From Thermohalobaculum sp039513195 (GTDB lineage Bacteria; Pseudomonadota; Alphaproteobacteria; Rhodobacterales; Rhodobacteraceae): a stretch of DNA of 64,000 bases. Made by a program: the position numbers and the translations under genes. Positions 48,921 through 57,593 of the stretch are shown here, one piece after another (within the stretch, counting starts at the first letter, position 1; each line of letters begins with the position of its first letter). The stretch spans positions 62,001 to 126,000 of the forward strand of contig JBCCRM010000012.1 of the NCBI GenBank assembly GCA_039513195.1, given 5' to 3'. The notes under the pieces are model-generated. The model searched no databases and had not been told where the DNA came from. It saw nothing but the letters and a program-made list of their open reading frames with translations.

Positions 48921-49166
48921 ATGAGAAACAAACATGCCATCGTGCTTGCCCTCGCCGCGGGCCTCACTGTCTCTGGCTGCGCCGGTACGGGCGCAGACCG
49001 GGATACGGCTGTGCGCACCGGGACCGGCGCTGCAACGGGCGCTGCGGTCGGCGCCGTGATCGGTGCTTTCAGCGGAAGCCCCGGCGCGGGCGCTGCGATC
49101 GGCTCGGCCGTGGGCGGCGGCGCAGGCTTCCTCTACGACCAGGTAAAAAAAGACGGCGGTCTCTGA
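48921..49166 (+). CDS. glycine-zipper lipoprotein
   Basis: An 81-residue lipoprotein with a signal ending in the lipobox VSGC (Cys20). It has a Gly/Ala-rich glycine-zipper region (about 32-72, GTGAATGAAVGAVIGAF, then GAGAAIGSAVGGGAGFLY) like YMGG/OmpA-like outer-membrane proteins. Glycine zippers pack two membrane helices or anchor oligomers. A ribosome binding site (GAAAGGTGA) lies before the ATG. It probably forms a small operon with the preceding Rap1a-type gene. The 194 bp to the next gene show nothing distinct. Confidence 0.82.
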   Translation: MRNKHAIVLALAAGLTVSGCAGTGADRDTAVRTGTGAATGAAVGAVIGAFSGSPGAGAAIGSAVGGGAGFLYDQVKKDGGL

Positions 49167-49360
49167 TCCGCTGGCCCGGCCCGGCAAGACAGCCGGGTCC
49201 GGCGTTCCGCCATTCCACCCGCGCGCGCAGATATCTGGGCTAACCGATCGCGATGAAACGCTCGTGGCCGGGATGCGGCCCGAGCCTCGTTCACTGGCAG
49301 GCGCTGCGGCCCAGCGGCGAGCAGTCTACCGACTTCGCCAACAGCTCATTGCGGCGGTGA

Positions 49361-50239
49361 TCACCCGGCCTCCGGCTCTGCCACCGCTGCGGCCGCAGGC
49401 GCGGCAGAGACCCGGCCCTCGCGCATCTCCTGCACCAACAGCCGGATCGAGGCGAAGTACCACGCCTTGTAGAACGCATAGTGGAAGCCTGCGGCCCCGT
49501 CCCGGAACCCCTGTTTGGCGAGATAGGCGTATAGGAAATAGAACCACGGGTACCACCACTTCTCGATATGGCGGTACTTGAACGCCTGGCGCGCCGTCAG
49601 GTCCCGCTTGCGTTCCGGCTGCGCCGCCAACAACAAGATGCGATTCGCCTCCCATGCCGCATAGTCGCGGTGGCGGTCGAGGAACCGGGCCAATCCGCGA
49701 TAATCGCGATGGTCGATCTTCTCGGCGAATTCGCCGGTTGTGCCCTCGATCACCGGGTGCTCATGCACCTCCATGTCGAGCTTGCTCCACCCCTGCTCGT
49801 CGATCCGCTCATAGAGCCCCGCACCGACCCGGAACAGCGCCAGCTTGCGTTGCGCCAGGCCGTGGCGCAGCTCCCGCCCCAGGAAATAGTTGCGATAGGT
49901 CAGCCAGTATCCGGCATGCTCCTCCGGACCCAGGCGGGCGGCGAGGGCATCGCAGAAGGCGGCATCCACCACCTCGTCGGCGTCCAAGAACAACACCCAC
50001 TCCGTCTCGGGCGGATGGTTGGTCAGCACCCAATTACGTTTCTTCGGGAACCGACCGTTCCAGGCGAAATCGAGCACCTTGGCGCCATGAGCTTTGGCGA
50101 TCTCGACCGTGCGGTCGGTGCTGCCACTGTCGACCACCACAACCGCCGTAAAGCGGTCGAGGGCAGCGAGGCATCGGGGCAGGTTCCGCTCCTCGTCCTT
50201 TACCGGGACCACCACTGTTACGGGCAGATCGCCGCTCAT
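49361..50239 (-). CDS. GT2 glycosyltransferase
   Basis: A 292-residue GT-A enzyme resembling the WaaE/KdtX-type beta-1,4-glucosyltransferases. It shows TVVVPVKDEERNLPRCL near the start, VVVDSGSTDRTVEIA, and LFLDADEVVD (metal-binding D-x-D). The C-terminal half has WWYPWFYFLYAYLAKQGFRDG, a block seen in LPS/exopolysaccharide GT2 proteins. The ATG at 50239 overlaps the previous gene's stop by 4 bp. It is the last gene of the minus-strand glycan operon and ends in an Ala-rich tail. Confidence 0.85.
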   Translation of the reverse strand: MSGDLPVTVVVPVKDEERNLPRCLAALDRFTAVVVVDSGSTDRTVEIAKAHGAKVLDFAWNGRFPKKRNWVLTNHPPETEWVLFLDADEVVDAAFCDALAARLGPEEHAGYWLTYRNYFLGRELRHGLAQRKLALFRVGAGLYERIDEQGWSKLDMEVHEHPVIEGTTGEFAEKIDHRDYRGLARFLDRHRDYAAWEANRILLLAAQPERKRDLTARQAFKYRHIEKWWYPWFYFLYAYLAKQGFRDGAAGFHYAFYKAWYFASIRLLVQEMREGRVSAAPAAAAVAEPEAG

Positions 50240-50787
50240 GGCCCACCCCGCTGGCCGATGACCTCGGCCGGGTTGCCGCCTGCAATGCCGCCCGGCGCCA
50301 GGTCGCGGGTCAGGACGCCCCGGGCGGCCAGAATCGCCCGTGCCCCAACCCGCCGCCCGGGGCCGACAAAGGCATCGGCGCAGATCCAAGCGCCGTTGCC
50401 GATCTCGATGGGCGCCTTCACCAACGGCATCGCCGGGTCGCGGTGGTCATGGGTCCCGGCGCAGAGATGCGCGCCCTGCGAGACGGTCGCCTGCGCGCCG
50501 ATCCTGATCGGTCCGAGCGCGTAGAGGATCGCGCGATCCCCGACCCCCACCTCATCGCCCAGTGTCAGGTTCCATGGGATCGTCACGCGCACGCTCGGAT
50601 GTACCTGCACCGCCGTGCCAATCTCCGCCCCGAAAAGGCGCAGCAGCCCCCGCCGCCAGGCCCAGGCCGGACGCGGGCTACACGCGAAAAGTGGATGCGC
50701 CAGGCTCCACAACACCCGGCCGAGCTGCTCCCGCCGGGTCCATTTCCGCGCCCGACGGTTGGCGGCGATGTCGAGGGTCGCGGTCAC
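50236..50787 (-). CDS. hexapeptide-repeat acetyltransferase (WcaF/NodL type)
   Basis: A 183-residue left-handed beta-helix transferase with hexapeptide repeats from about residue 60 on (IGTAVQVHPSVRVTIPWNLTLGD, VGVGDRAILYALGPIRIGA) and the loop CAGTHDHRDPAMPLVKAPIEIG (ends given). These match acetyltransferases of colanic acid and Nod-factor clusters. It probably O-acetylates a sugar of the exported polysaccharide. The start is a GTG at 50787, overlapping the upstream stop (GTGA). Confidence 0.87.
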   Translation of the reverse strand: MTATLDIAANRRARKWTRREQLGRVLWSLAHPLFACSPRPAWAWRRGLLRLFGAEIGTAVQVHPSVRVTIPWNLTLGDEVGVGDRAILYALGPIRIGAQATVSQGAHLCAGTHDHRDPAMPLVKAPIEIGNGAWICADAFVGPGRRVGARAILAARGVLTRDLAPGGIAGGNPAEVIGQRGGP

Positions 50788-51950
50788 CGACCGTCCTCGC
50801 GCACACAAGCGGGCCGGTCGCCGCCATGGCACAGCCAGCGATAGACCCTCACCACGTCGCGGCCGATGGCGTCCCAGGAGAAATCGCGCCGCATCCACGC
50901 AGCGCCGCGGGTGCCCATGGCAGCGCGCTCGTCCGCCGGCAGGGCCAGAGCCGCAGTCAGCGCGGCCGCCAGGGGCTCCACGCCATGGTCGATCCACCAG
51001 CCGCAGCGCTCCTCGGCCAACCCCTGCCAAGGCGCGCCCTTGGTGGACATCACCGGCGTCCCCTGCGCCAGGCTCTCGGCCACCGTCATGGCGAAATTCT
51101 CATTCAGCGTCGGCAGAACGAACAGCGCCGCCTGCCGCATCAGGCGGGTCTTCTCCGCGCCGAAGACGGGGCCGGAGACGGTGGCGGAGCCTACCCCAAT
51201 CTCCCCGACCAAAGCCTGGAGCTCCTCGGCATGACCGCGTTCGCTGGGGCCGACGATCCGCAGCTCCCATCCAGGATGCGCGGCCTCGATCTGCGCCCAG
51301 GCACGGATCAGCCGGTCGAGCCCCTTCTTCGGGTGGATCCGGCCGAGCGACAGGACATAAGGCTGCTCGACCCGTCCAAGCCTCGCCGGCACATCGATGC
51401 CGTTGGGGATCACCGCCACCGGCTGGGTAAGCCCGAAGGCGCGGATATCGTCGTGTTCCTGATCGCTGGTCGCGTGGAGGCAGGCGGCCGACCGCGCTGC
51501 CCGCCCCTGCGCCAGCGCCCAAAAACCGCGCTTCAGCCCACGAGAAAATTGCAACGCCCCGGGCCCAAGCATTCCCCGCGGCGAGAGCACGACGGGCCGG
51601 CCCAGGCGGCGCGCTGCAGACGCCGGATAAACATTGGGCATCATCCACAGCCCGTGGGCATGGAAAACATCCGCGTCCCGCCTCAGGCCCTGACGCATCG
51701 CGGCAGAAACGCCAAGGCGTCCCAGCGGCCCGAAATCGGCGAAGTCCTGCTGAAATCGCGTGTGGCGCACCCCAGCCACTTCCCGCTCGCCCGGCTCGCC
51801 GAGTGTCATCAACGCCACCTCGGCCCCCTGCCCCGCCAGCGCGCGGGCCAGCCGCGGCACCGAATAGGACGGGCCGGACGCCTCTGCCTCGACCGAGGCG
51901 ACCACTTGGACGACGGAGAGATTGTCGACAGCTTCGGCGCTATCCCGCAT
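50784..51950 (-). CDS. GT4-type glycosyltransferase
   Basis: A 388-residue GT-B enzyme. The N-terminal domain has EAEASGPSYSVPRLARAL and DVFHAHGLWMMPN. The C-terminal domain has IPNGIDVP, VLSLGRIHPKKGLDRLI (donor loop), LPTLNENFAMTVAESLAQGTPV (E-x7-E region). It transfers a sugar from a nucleotide donor in the cytosol during polysaccharide repeat-unit assembly. The spacing to the upstream gene is 3 bp, so it belongs to the operon. Confidence 0.88.
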   Translation of the reverse strand: MRDSAEAVDNLSVVQVVASVEAEASGPSYSVPRLARALAGQGAEVALMTLGEPGEREVAGVRHTRFQQDFADFGPLGRLGVSAAMRQGLRRDADVFHAHGLWMMPNVYPASAARRLGRPVVLSPRGMLGPGALQFSRGLKRGFWALAQGRAARSAACLHATSDQEHDDIRAFGLTQPVAVIPNGIDVPARLGRVEQPYVLSLGRIHPKKGLDRLIRAWAQIEAAHPGWELRIVGPSERGHAEELQALVGEIGVGSATVSGPVFGAEKTRLMRQAALFVLPTLNENFAMTVAESLAQGTPVMSTKGAPWQGLAEERCGWWIDHGVEPLAAALTAALALPADERAAMGTRGAAWMRRDFSWDAIGRDVVRVYRWLCHGGDRPACVREDGR

Positions 51951-51953
51951 CGT

Positions 51954-53117
51954 TCAGGCCGCCTGGGCCACAGGTGTTTGCAGCCATGGCGGAACCGGCC
52001 GCTCGCCGCCGCCATCCCGGTGAGTCAGCACGGCGTCCAGAAAGGCCGCTGCCGCCGCGGGCGTGATCGCCGGGCGGAAGGCGGCAATCCGGTCTGCCAG
52101 CTCGCCCGAGCCTGAGAGGCGCCCGAAAAGCCGCGAGAGCGCATCAGCGAGCGCATGTTCCGAGCCCGCCTGGAACACCTCGCCAGCACCGCTCGCCGCG
52201 ACCAGTTCCTTCGCGCCGATACCATCGCTGACGACCACTGGCAGACCGGACAGCAACCCCTCGTTGATGCGGATGCCCCATGGCTCCTCGATCCCCGGGG
52301 CGACAAGGGCGTTGGACTCGGCGAACAGCGCCGCCAGCCGCTCATTGGACACGACGCCCGCGAAGTCCACGGCATCGTCGAGACCGAGCCGGGCAGACAG
52401 CGCCTTGAAGGCCGCCTCCGCCGGACCGAACCCGGTTATGGTGCAGCGGAACGGGATGCTCCGCTGGCGCAGGATCGAGAGCGCCTTCAGCAGAACGTCC
52501 TGGCCCTTGAACGGCTCCAGATAGCCGAGGCAGAGGAGCCTCAGCGCCTCCGCCCGCGCAGCGGCCCGCGGCAGCGCCGGAAAGTCGGGGAAATAACCGA
52601 ACGGATAGATCCCCTCCGCCGCAAAGCCGAGCATCCGGAACGCCCGTTCCCGGTCGCCGGAGGCCGACAGGACGAAGCGCGCTTTCCGCGCCACCGTCCG
52701 CGTGCGGAACGGCGTCACGATCGGCGCGATCACCGCCTTTGCCATCCGCTTCACCCCGGTCTCGAGGTTCGATGGCGCTTCCATAATCACGCCGAAGCGC
52801 TTGTCCCCCGCGGCCAATGACAGGGCGACATGGCGGACCCGCGGGTCGTGATAGATGCCGTTGACGATATGCAGCCCTTCGCGAGCGTCCATCAGCGCCT
52901 CGGCCCGACCGCGCCAGCCGGGCCCGTCGGCCAGCACCTCCAGCGGCAGGGCGCCATGGGGCGGCACCGTCCAGCCGAGTTTCTTGCGCTTCTCCGGCAG
53001 GTCGTTCAGCGCGACGAAAAGCACGTCATAGCCCAGGGCTTCCGCCATGTGGCGAAACATCGGGATCGCGCTCTTGCACGGGATCCCCCACCAAACGGTC
53101 AATGTGCGGGCGGACAC
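51954..53117 (-). CDS. GT4-type glycosyltransferase
   Basis: A 387-residue GT-B enzyme, more divergent than its neighbour. The N-terminal part carries LTVWWGIPCKSAIPMFRHMAEALGYDV. The C-terminal half has LLCLGYLEPFKGQDVLLKAL and APGIEEPWGIRINEGLLSGLPVVVSDG, the GT4 E-x7-E region. The GTG at 53117 overlaps the previous gene by 19 bp; no better start follows. The product is the second of two GT4 enzymes in this locus. Confidence 0.83.
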   Translation of the reverse strand: MSARTLTVWWGIPCKSAIPMFRHMAEALGYDVLFVALNDLPEKRKKLGWTVPPHGALPLEVLADGPGWRGRAEALMDAREGLHIVNGIYHDPRVRHVALSLAAGDKRFGVIMEAPSNLETGVKRMAKAVIAPIVTPFRTRTVARKARFVLSASGDRERAFRMLGFAAEGIYPFGYFPDFPALPRAAARAEALRLLCLGYLEPFKGQDVLLKALSILRQRSIPFRCTITGFGPAEAAFKALSARLGLDDAVDFAGVVSNERLAALFAESNALVAPGIEEPWGIRINEGLLSGLPVVVSDGIGAKELVAASGAGEVFQAGSEHALADALSRLFGRLSGSGELADRIAAFRPAITPAAAAAFLDAVLTHRDGGGERPVPPWLQTPVAQAA

Positions 53118-53986
53118 AGCGCCTCCATCAATTGCTCGATCGGCCGGCCGCGGAAATGCCGGCTCTCCCAGAACCCGCGGAGATAGCCGGGCGTCGCGAT
53201 CCGCGCCGCAACCCGCAGCGGCAGGGTTACGGGGCTCGGCAGATGGGTGGTGAAGCCCTTTGTCATCGCCTCGATCTGGCGCTGCTCGGCGGCGCGGGCG
53301 GCATGGGTCTTCGCCGCCGTCGGGTCGGAGGCGCCGGCAAACAGCGGCGCCGCCGTCTTCGCCGTCTCGTGCAGCCGATAGGCCCAGGTATAGCGGCGCA
53401 GCCGGTGATACCGCGCGCCCGCCATGGCAAAGCGCCACCAGAGCTCGGTATCCATCTTATAGTGCAGATCCAAATTGATGCCGCCTACCCGGTCATAGAG
53501 GCTTTTCGCAAAGAACGCCGACGGCCCCGCGGCCGTGAGCGTGCCGACCCGCGGCAGGATCGGCCACCAATCCTCGCCCCGCCCGCAGCGGATCACCGCG
53601 CCGTCCGCATCGATCCAGACGATGTTTCCGAACGCCCATTCGCAGCCTGGATTGCCCTCGAACACGCGCGCCACCTCGGCCAATGCGCCGGGCAGCAGGA
53701 TGTCGTCGGTGTTCAACCAGGTCAGAACGTCGCCGCTCGCCCGTTCGAAACCCTTTCGCATTGCATCGCTTTGACCGTCATCGCGCTCGGAAACACAGAC
53801 GGCCAGCCTGTCGCGGTGGCGATTTACGATCTCCATCGTGCCGTCGGTGCTGCCGCCATCCAGGAACAGAACCTCCTTATGCGGATAGTCCTGGTCGAGG
53901 GCTGACAACAACGCCTCTTCGACATAATCCGCCTGGCTATAGGACGGCATAATCACCGAGATCTTCACGGGTCGGTTCCGCAGCAT
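53099..53986 (-). CDS. GT2 glycosyltransferase
   Basis: A 295-residue GT-A enzyme with ISVIMPSYSQADYVEEAL at the N-terminus, LFLDGGSTDGTMEIV, and the acidic motif TWLNTDDILLPGA. The later WWRFAMAGARYHRL element is typical of family-2 glycan transferases. I choose the ATG at 53986, five bases after the FkbM gene's stop; an ATG at 54049 would overlap that gene. Confidence 0.85.
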   Translation of the reverse strand: MLRNRPVKISVIMPSYSQADYVEEALLSALDQDYPHKEVLFLDGGSTDGTMEIVNRHRDRLAVCVSERDDGQSDAMRKGFERASGDVLTWLNTDDILLPGALAEVARVFEGNPGCEWAFGNIVWIDADGAVIRCGRGEDWWPILPRVGTLTAAGPSAFFAKSLYDRVGGINLDLHYKMDTELWWRFAMAGARYHRLRRYTWAYRLHETAKTAAPLFAGASDPTAAKTHAARAAEQRQIEAMTKGFTTHLPSPVTLPLRVAARIATPGYLRGFWESRHFRGRPIEQLMEALCPPAH

Positions 53987-53990
53987 CGCC

Positions 53991-54896
53991 TCAGGCACCC
54001 GGAAGCAAATGTGCGCCCGGCACGTCGCGGTGCAGATACCAGGCGTCAAAATCCGAGATCTCCGTTAGGATCTGGCGATAGCCATGCCCCTCCAGCTTCG
54101 CCTTCAACCGCACCGCATCGCCGGACCTGTGGTTCTGCTCGATCGCCATGAAGCCGAAGCGCGTGCGCGAGAAATCGACGCTGTCGAGAATGTCGAGCTC
54201 GGTCCCCTCCGTATCCAGCGACAAGAAATCGATCTCGGCCGGCGCCTGATGCTCGGAGAGGATGGTGTCGAGCCGTGCGGTCGTCACCATGTGACGATTG
54301 ATGGTCCCGACATTGCCCACATCCTCTGCCGAGATCGCGAGGCGGGAGAGCGCACCGTCCTCCGCGACCTCCTCGAACTCCAACCTCTCGCCCTCGCGGG
54401 AGGATGCGGCCCGAGTGTCGAGCGCGGCCGAGCGGCAAGCCGTGATGGAAGCTTGGAACGGCGGGTTCGGCTCCACCAATAGACCCTTCCAGCCCATCTC
54501 CTTCTCCAGGAAATAGGTGTTCGAGATCGTCTGCCCTTCGCCGACGCCGACCTCGACGAAGTAGCCGTCGCGCTTGTGGCCGAGCGCAAGCAGACAAACC
54601 AGGTCCTGCAAGAGCTGCCCCTCGGCCCGCGAGAGATACCGCTTGATCAGCGCCTGGCCATCCTCGGTCACCGCGCGGGACAGTTTGGCGGCGAACAGCG
54701 CCTGGGAAAACCGCAGGGCGCTGCGCCCTTCGGCAATCATCTCCTGCTGCATGGCGCGCACATTATGCTTGTCGAGATGCACGGCGAGTCGGTAAAGGCC
54801 CGGCGACTTTAGCGCCCGGCCCGCCAGGAACGCCCAGGGCGAGGCCAGGATGCCCGCCGCCTCCGCAAGTTTAGACAGCGCCGCTCGTCTGCTCAT
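53991..54896 (-). CDS. FkbM-family methyltransferase
   Basis: A 301-residue S-adenosylmethionine-dependent methyltransferase. The binding motif FVEVGVGEGQTISNTYFLE is at 113-131, VEPNP at 141-145, and IDFLSLDTEGTELDIL follows later. FkbM proteins methylate hydroxyl groups, here plausibly on a sugar of the glycan. I choose the ATG at 54896, which has GGAGCC upstream. It is the first gene of the minus-strand glycan operon and is divergent from the Wzc-like gene. Confidence 0.85.
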   Translation of the reverse strand: MSRRAALSKLAEAAGILASPWAFLAGRALKSPGLYRLAVHLDKHNVRAMQQEMIAEGRSALRFSQALFAAKLSRAVTEDGQALIKRYLSRAEGQLLQDLVCLLALGHKRDGYFVEVGVGEGQTISNTYFLEKEMGWKGLLVEPNPPFQASITACRSAALDTRAASSREGERLEFEEVAEDGALSRLAISAEDVGNVGTINRHMVTTARLDTILSEHQAPAEIDFLSLDTEGTELDILDSVDFSRTRFGFMAIEQNHRSGDAVRLKAKLEGHGYRQILTEISDFDAWYLHRDVPGAHLLPGA

Positions 54897-55228
54897 GGGC
54901 GACGGCTCCTTCGTTCTGTTTCGGCCACAGCGTATCGCGGGTGCCCCATCCCGCACGCTCCGGCTCTTTCTGTAACCAGCGTCTTAGCCCAACATACTAC
55001 CGAAGCGCGAGACGCGGATCGTTGCCTCGCCTGGAATTTCCGCGCCTCTGTGACGCGGCCCGTACAAGTGGTTAATATTGAACTGCCCGTGAATTCAGGG
55101 CGGAATTATGGCGCTCGATGGACAAGCATTCAGAAGAGGCGGTTGACCATAGGGCTTCTGGCGCCTAAACCGAAAACCGAGGCGCCAATAATGAAGTATA
55201 TGATGGCGAGAGCAGTGGGGAGAGGTCA
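54897..55228. other. divergent intergenic region with a leader hairpin
   Basis: It lies between the FkbM gene (minus) and the Wzc-like gene (plus). The right part is richer in A and T. TGGCGCCT at 55159-55166 and AGGCGCCA at 55180-55187 form a perfect 8-bp stem 41 bp before the Wzc-like start. A 60-codon frame ending at 55232 overlaps that start; I do not call it. Confidence 0.5.
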
Positions 55229-57433
55229 TTGAACATCGTCCCTGACAACCCGATGCCAGGGAATGAAAGACTGTCCGGCCACGGCGATCAGCCGTGGTCC
55301 GACCGATTGCTTGGCCGCGACGAAGCAGAGAGCGAGTTCTCCCTCGCCGAATTGCTGCGCATCGCCTGGGACAACAAGTTGCTGCTGCTCGCCTCTATGG
55401 GCATTTGCGCCGGTCTCGCCGGTTGGTCGGTGATCACGGCAATCCCCCTCTACACGACCGAGACGACAGTGGTGCTCGAGACCGAGCGTCGGACCGTCGT
55501 CGATTTCGAGGATGTGATCCCGCAGGTCGGCACCGACTATGTGGGTGTGAACACCGAGCTTCAGGAGCTGCGCTCCGACCCCCTGATCGCCCGTGTCGTC
55601 GATGTCTTGCGCCTCGATCAGGATCCGGAGTTCAATCCGACATTGCGAGAGCCACGGGTTTCGCCGCTGGGCTGGCTGCTGGGCACTGTCCGCACTCAGC
55701 TTGGCGTCGTCCCGCCCGCCTCGCCAAGCCCAACGCCTGAGCGGATCCGGGAGATCGCCATCGATCAGGTGCGGAAGCGGTCCTCGGTCTCTCTGGTGGA
55801 TGACGCCTATATCTTCCGCATTTCGGCGGAGACGGAGTCGGCGTCGAAGTCCGCGATGATCGCCAATGCGATTGCGCAGCAATACATCGAATACAAGCGC
55901 GAGGTGCAGTTCCGCGCGATGAGCGAGGCGATGACCTGGCTCTCGAACCGGGTGATCGACCTCAAGACCGATCTGGAAACGGCCGAGGCGAGCATCGAGG
56001 ATTTCGCGGCCCGCGCCGGGGTGGTCAGCGAAACCGCGCTCGGCAACAATGCTGCCCGACTAAACACCTTGCGCGACCGCCAGCGCGAAAAACAGACCGA
56101 GGCCCGGGAAACCCGGGCGCGGATCGAGCGTATGTCGGTCCTGCGCCATACCGGCGATTTCGACACGATTGGTAAGGAGACCCAGGTCGGTTCGCTGCGG
56201 CTCCTGGCACAGGAGCTCGCCCGAAACCCAGACGACGGCGAGGCTTTGACCCGGTTCGACACTCTTTTGACGCGGCAATTCACGGCCGGGACCGCTGCCG
56301 CCAGCCGGGCCGAAGAGCAAGCCGCGTCATTGGCCGAGGCCGTGGCGGAGCTGGAAGGCGATATCAACCTGCAGTCGCAGGAATTGGTCCGCCTGCGCCA
56401 ATTGCAGCGGGAGGCGGAGGCGACCCGCTTGGTCTACGAGCACTCCCTCGGCCGCCTGAAAGAGCTTTCGGTGCAGGAGGGTGTACAGCCCGCCGGCGCC
56501 CGCGTGCTCTCCCCGGCCCGGGTTCCGCAGATCCGATCCTATCCGAAGGTCACCCGCAGCGTCGCACAGGGCGCGGCGCTCGGCCTGGTGCTGGGCGTGG
56601 TCCTGGTGTTCCTGCGCACCTCGCTGCGCAACACCATCCTGACGCCGGAGGAGCTGGAGAAACTAACCGGCCTGCCGGTCCTCGGCATCATTCCGCAGGC
56701 GCCGCGGTCGAAGCCCCATAAGATCCTGGAATTGATCACCGAGCAGCCGACCTCCGGCCTGCCGGAGGCGGTGCGCAACCTCCGCACATCGATCCTGCTC
56801 TCGACCATCGACACGCCGGTTCAGGTGATCATGTTGACCTCTTCCGCGCCGAACGAGGGCAAGACCGTCCTCTCCACTGCACTAGCACAAAGCCTCGCGA
56901 TGTCGGACAAGCGGGTGCTGCTGATAGACTGCGACCTGCGCCGGCGCATGGTGCGCGACTATATGCGGATCGAGGAACGGCCCGGCGTCATCTCGCTCCT
57001 CAGCGGCGAGGCGAAGGTCGAAGACATTGTCTACTGCGACGACAAGACCGGGCTGCACATCCTGCTCGCCGACAAGAGCCCGATCTCCGCCAGCGACTTC
57101 TTCGGCTCGAAGCGGTTCGAGGCATTCCTCGAGGGACTGAAGAGCATCTACGACTATGTGGTCATCGACACGCCGCCGGTTCTGGCGGTGCCCGATGCGC
57201 GGATCGTCGCCCAGACTGCCGATGCGGTCGTGTTCGCGGTGCAGTGGAATTCGACGCGGGAGAGGATGATCCTCTCGGCCCTGCGGCTGCTGCAGCAGGT
57301 CAATGTGCGGGTCACCGGCCTCGCCATGACCAGGGTCGATCCCCATGGCATGGACCGCTATGGCTATTACGGCTACGGCTATGGGCATGGCTATGGTCAG
57401 AAACGGATCGACAAATACTACACCGCCAACTGA
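55229..57433 (+). CDS. Wzc-like polysaccharide copolymerase and tyrosine kinase
   Basis: A 734-residue inner-membrane protein with Wzz domain, coiled coils and BY-kinase domain in one chain. A first transmembrane helix (about 50-75) precedes the periplasmic Wzz part; long helices run to about 430; a second membrane helix follows near 455-475. The kinase has Walker A SSAPNEGKTVLS (about 536-547), Walker A' LLIDCDLRRR (about 568) and Walker B YVVIDTPPVL (about 643). The C-terminus is a Tyr/Gly cluster (DRYGYYGYGYGHGYG, then KYYTAN), the autophosphorylation tail. It controls chain length and export of the polysaccharide built by the neighbouring glycosyltransferases. The start appears to be TTG at 55229, after GGGGAGAGG; ATG at 55253 is the alternative. 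No Wzx, Wzy or Wza gene is in the window. Confidence 0.9.
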   Translation: MNIVPDNPMPGNERLSGHGDQPWSDRLLGRDEAESEFSLAELLRIAWDNKLLLLASMGICAGLAGWSVITAIPLYTTETTVVLETERRTVVDFEDVIPQVGTDYVGVNTELQELRSDPLIARVVDVLRLDQDPEFNPTLREPRVSPLGWLLGTVRTQLGVVPPASPSPTPERIREIAIDQVRKRSSVSLVDDAYIFRISAETESASKSAMIANAIAQQYIEYKREVQFRAMSEAMTWLSNRVIDLKTDLETAEASIEDFAARAGVVSETALGNNAARLNTLRDRQREKQTEARETRARIERMSVLRHTGDFDTIGKETQVGSLRLLAQELARNPDDGEALTRFDTLLTRQFTAGTAAASRAEEQAASLAEAVAELEGDINLQSQELVRLRQLQREAEATRLVYEHSLGRLKELSVQEGVQPAGARVLSPARVPQIRSYPKVTRSVAQGAALGLVLGVVLVFLRTSLRNTILTPEELEKLTGLPVLGIIPQAPRSKPHKILELITEQPTSGLPEAVRNLRTSILLSTIDTPVQVIMLTSSAPNEGKTVLSTALAQSLAMSDKRVLLIDCDLRRRMVRDYMRIEERPGVISLLSGEAKVEDIVYCDDKTGLHILLADKSPISASDFFGSKRFEAFLEGLKSIYDYVVIDTPPVLAVPDARIVAQTADAVVFAVQWNSTRERMILSALRLLQQVNVRVTGLAMTRVDPHGMDRYGYYGYGYGHGYGQKRIDKYYTAN

Positions 57434-57593
57434 CCCCGCTTCGGTGCACTGATCCAGCCAGCCAAAATGCGGTGCTCAAAACTCGCCGGGAGTTTTACGC
57501 AGCGGTGCCGTGTGTTTAATAGCCCCGCATCCGTTCCCTCATCGGATCGCTGCTCTCCGCAGGCAGGGCCGGGGCAGCCACCGTCTCAAAAAC

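Noticed and set aside
55050..55232. 60-codon frame directly before the Wzc-like gene
   Set aside because: The overlap with the Wzc-like start is suggestive of a leader peptide, but there is no supporting composition or ribosome binding site.
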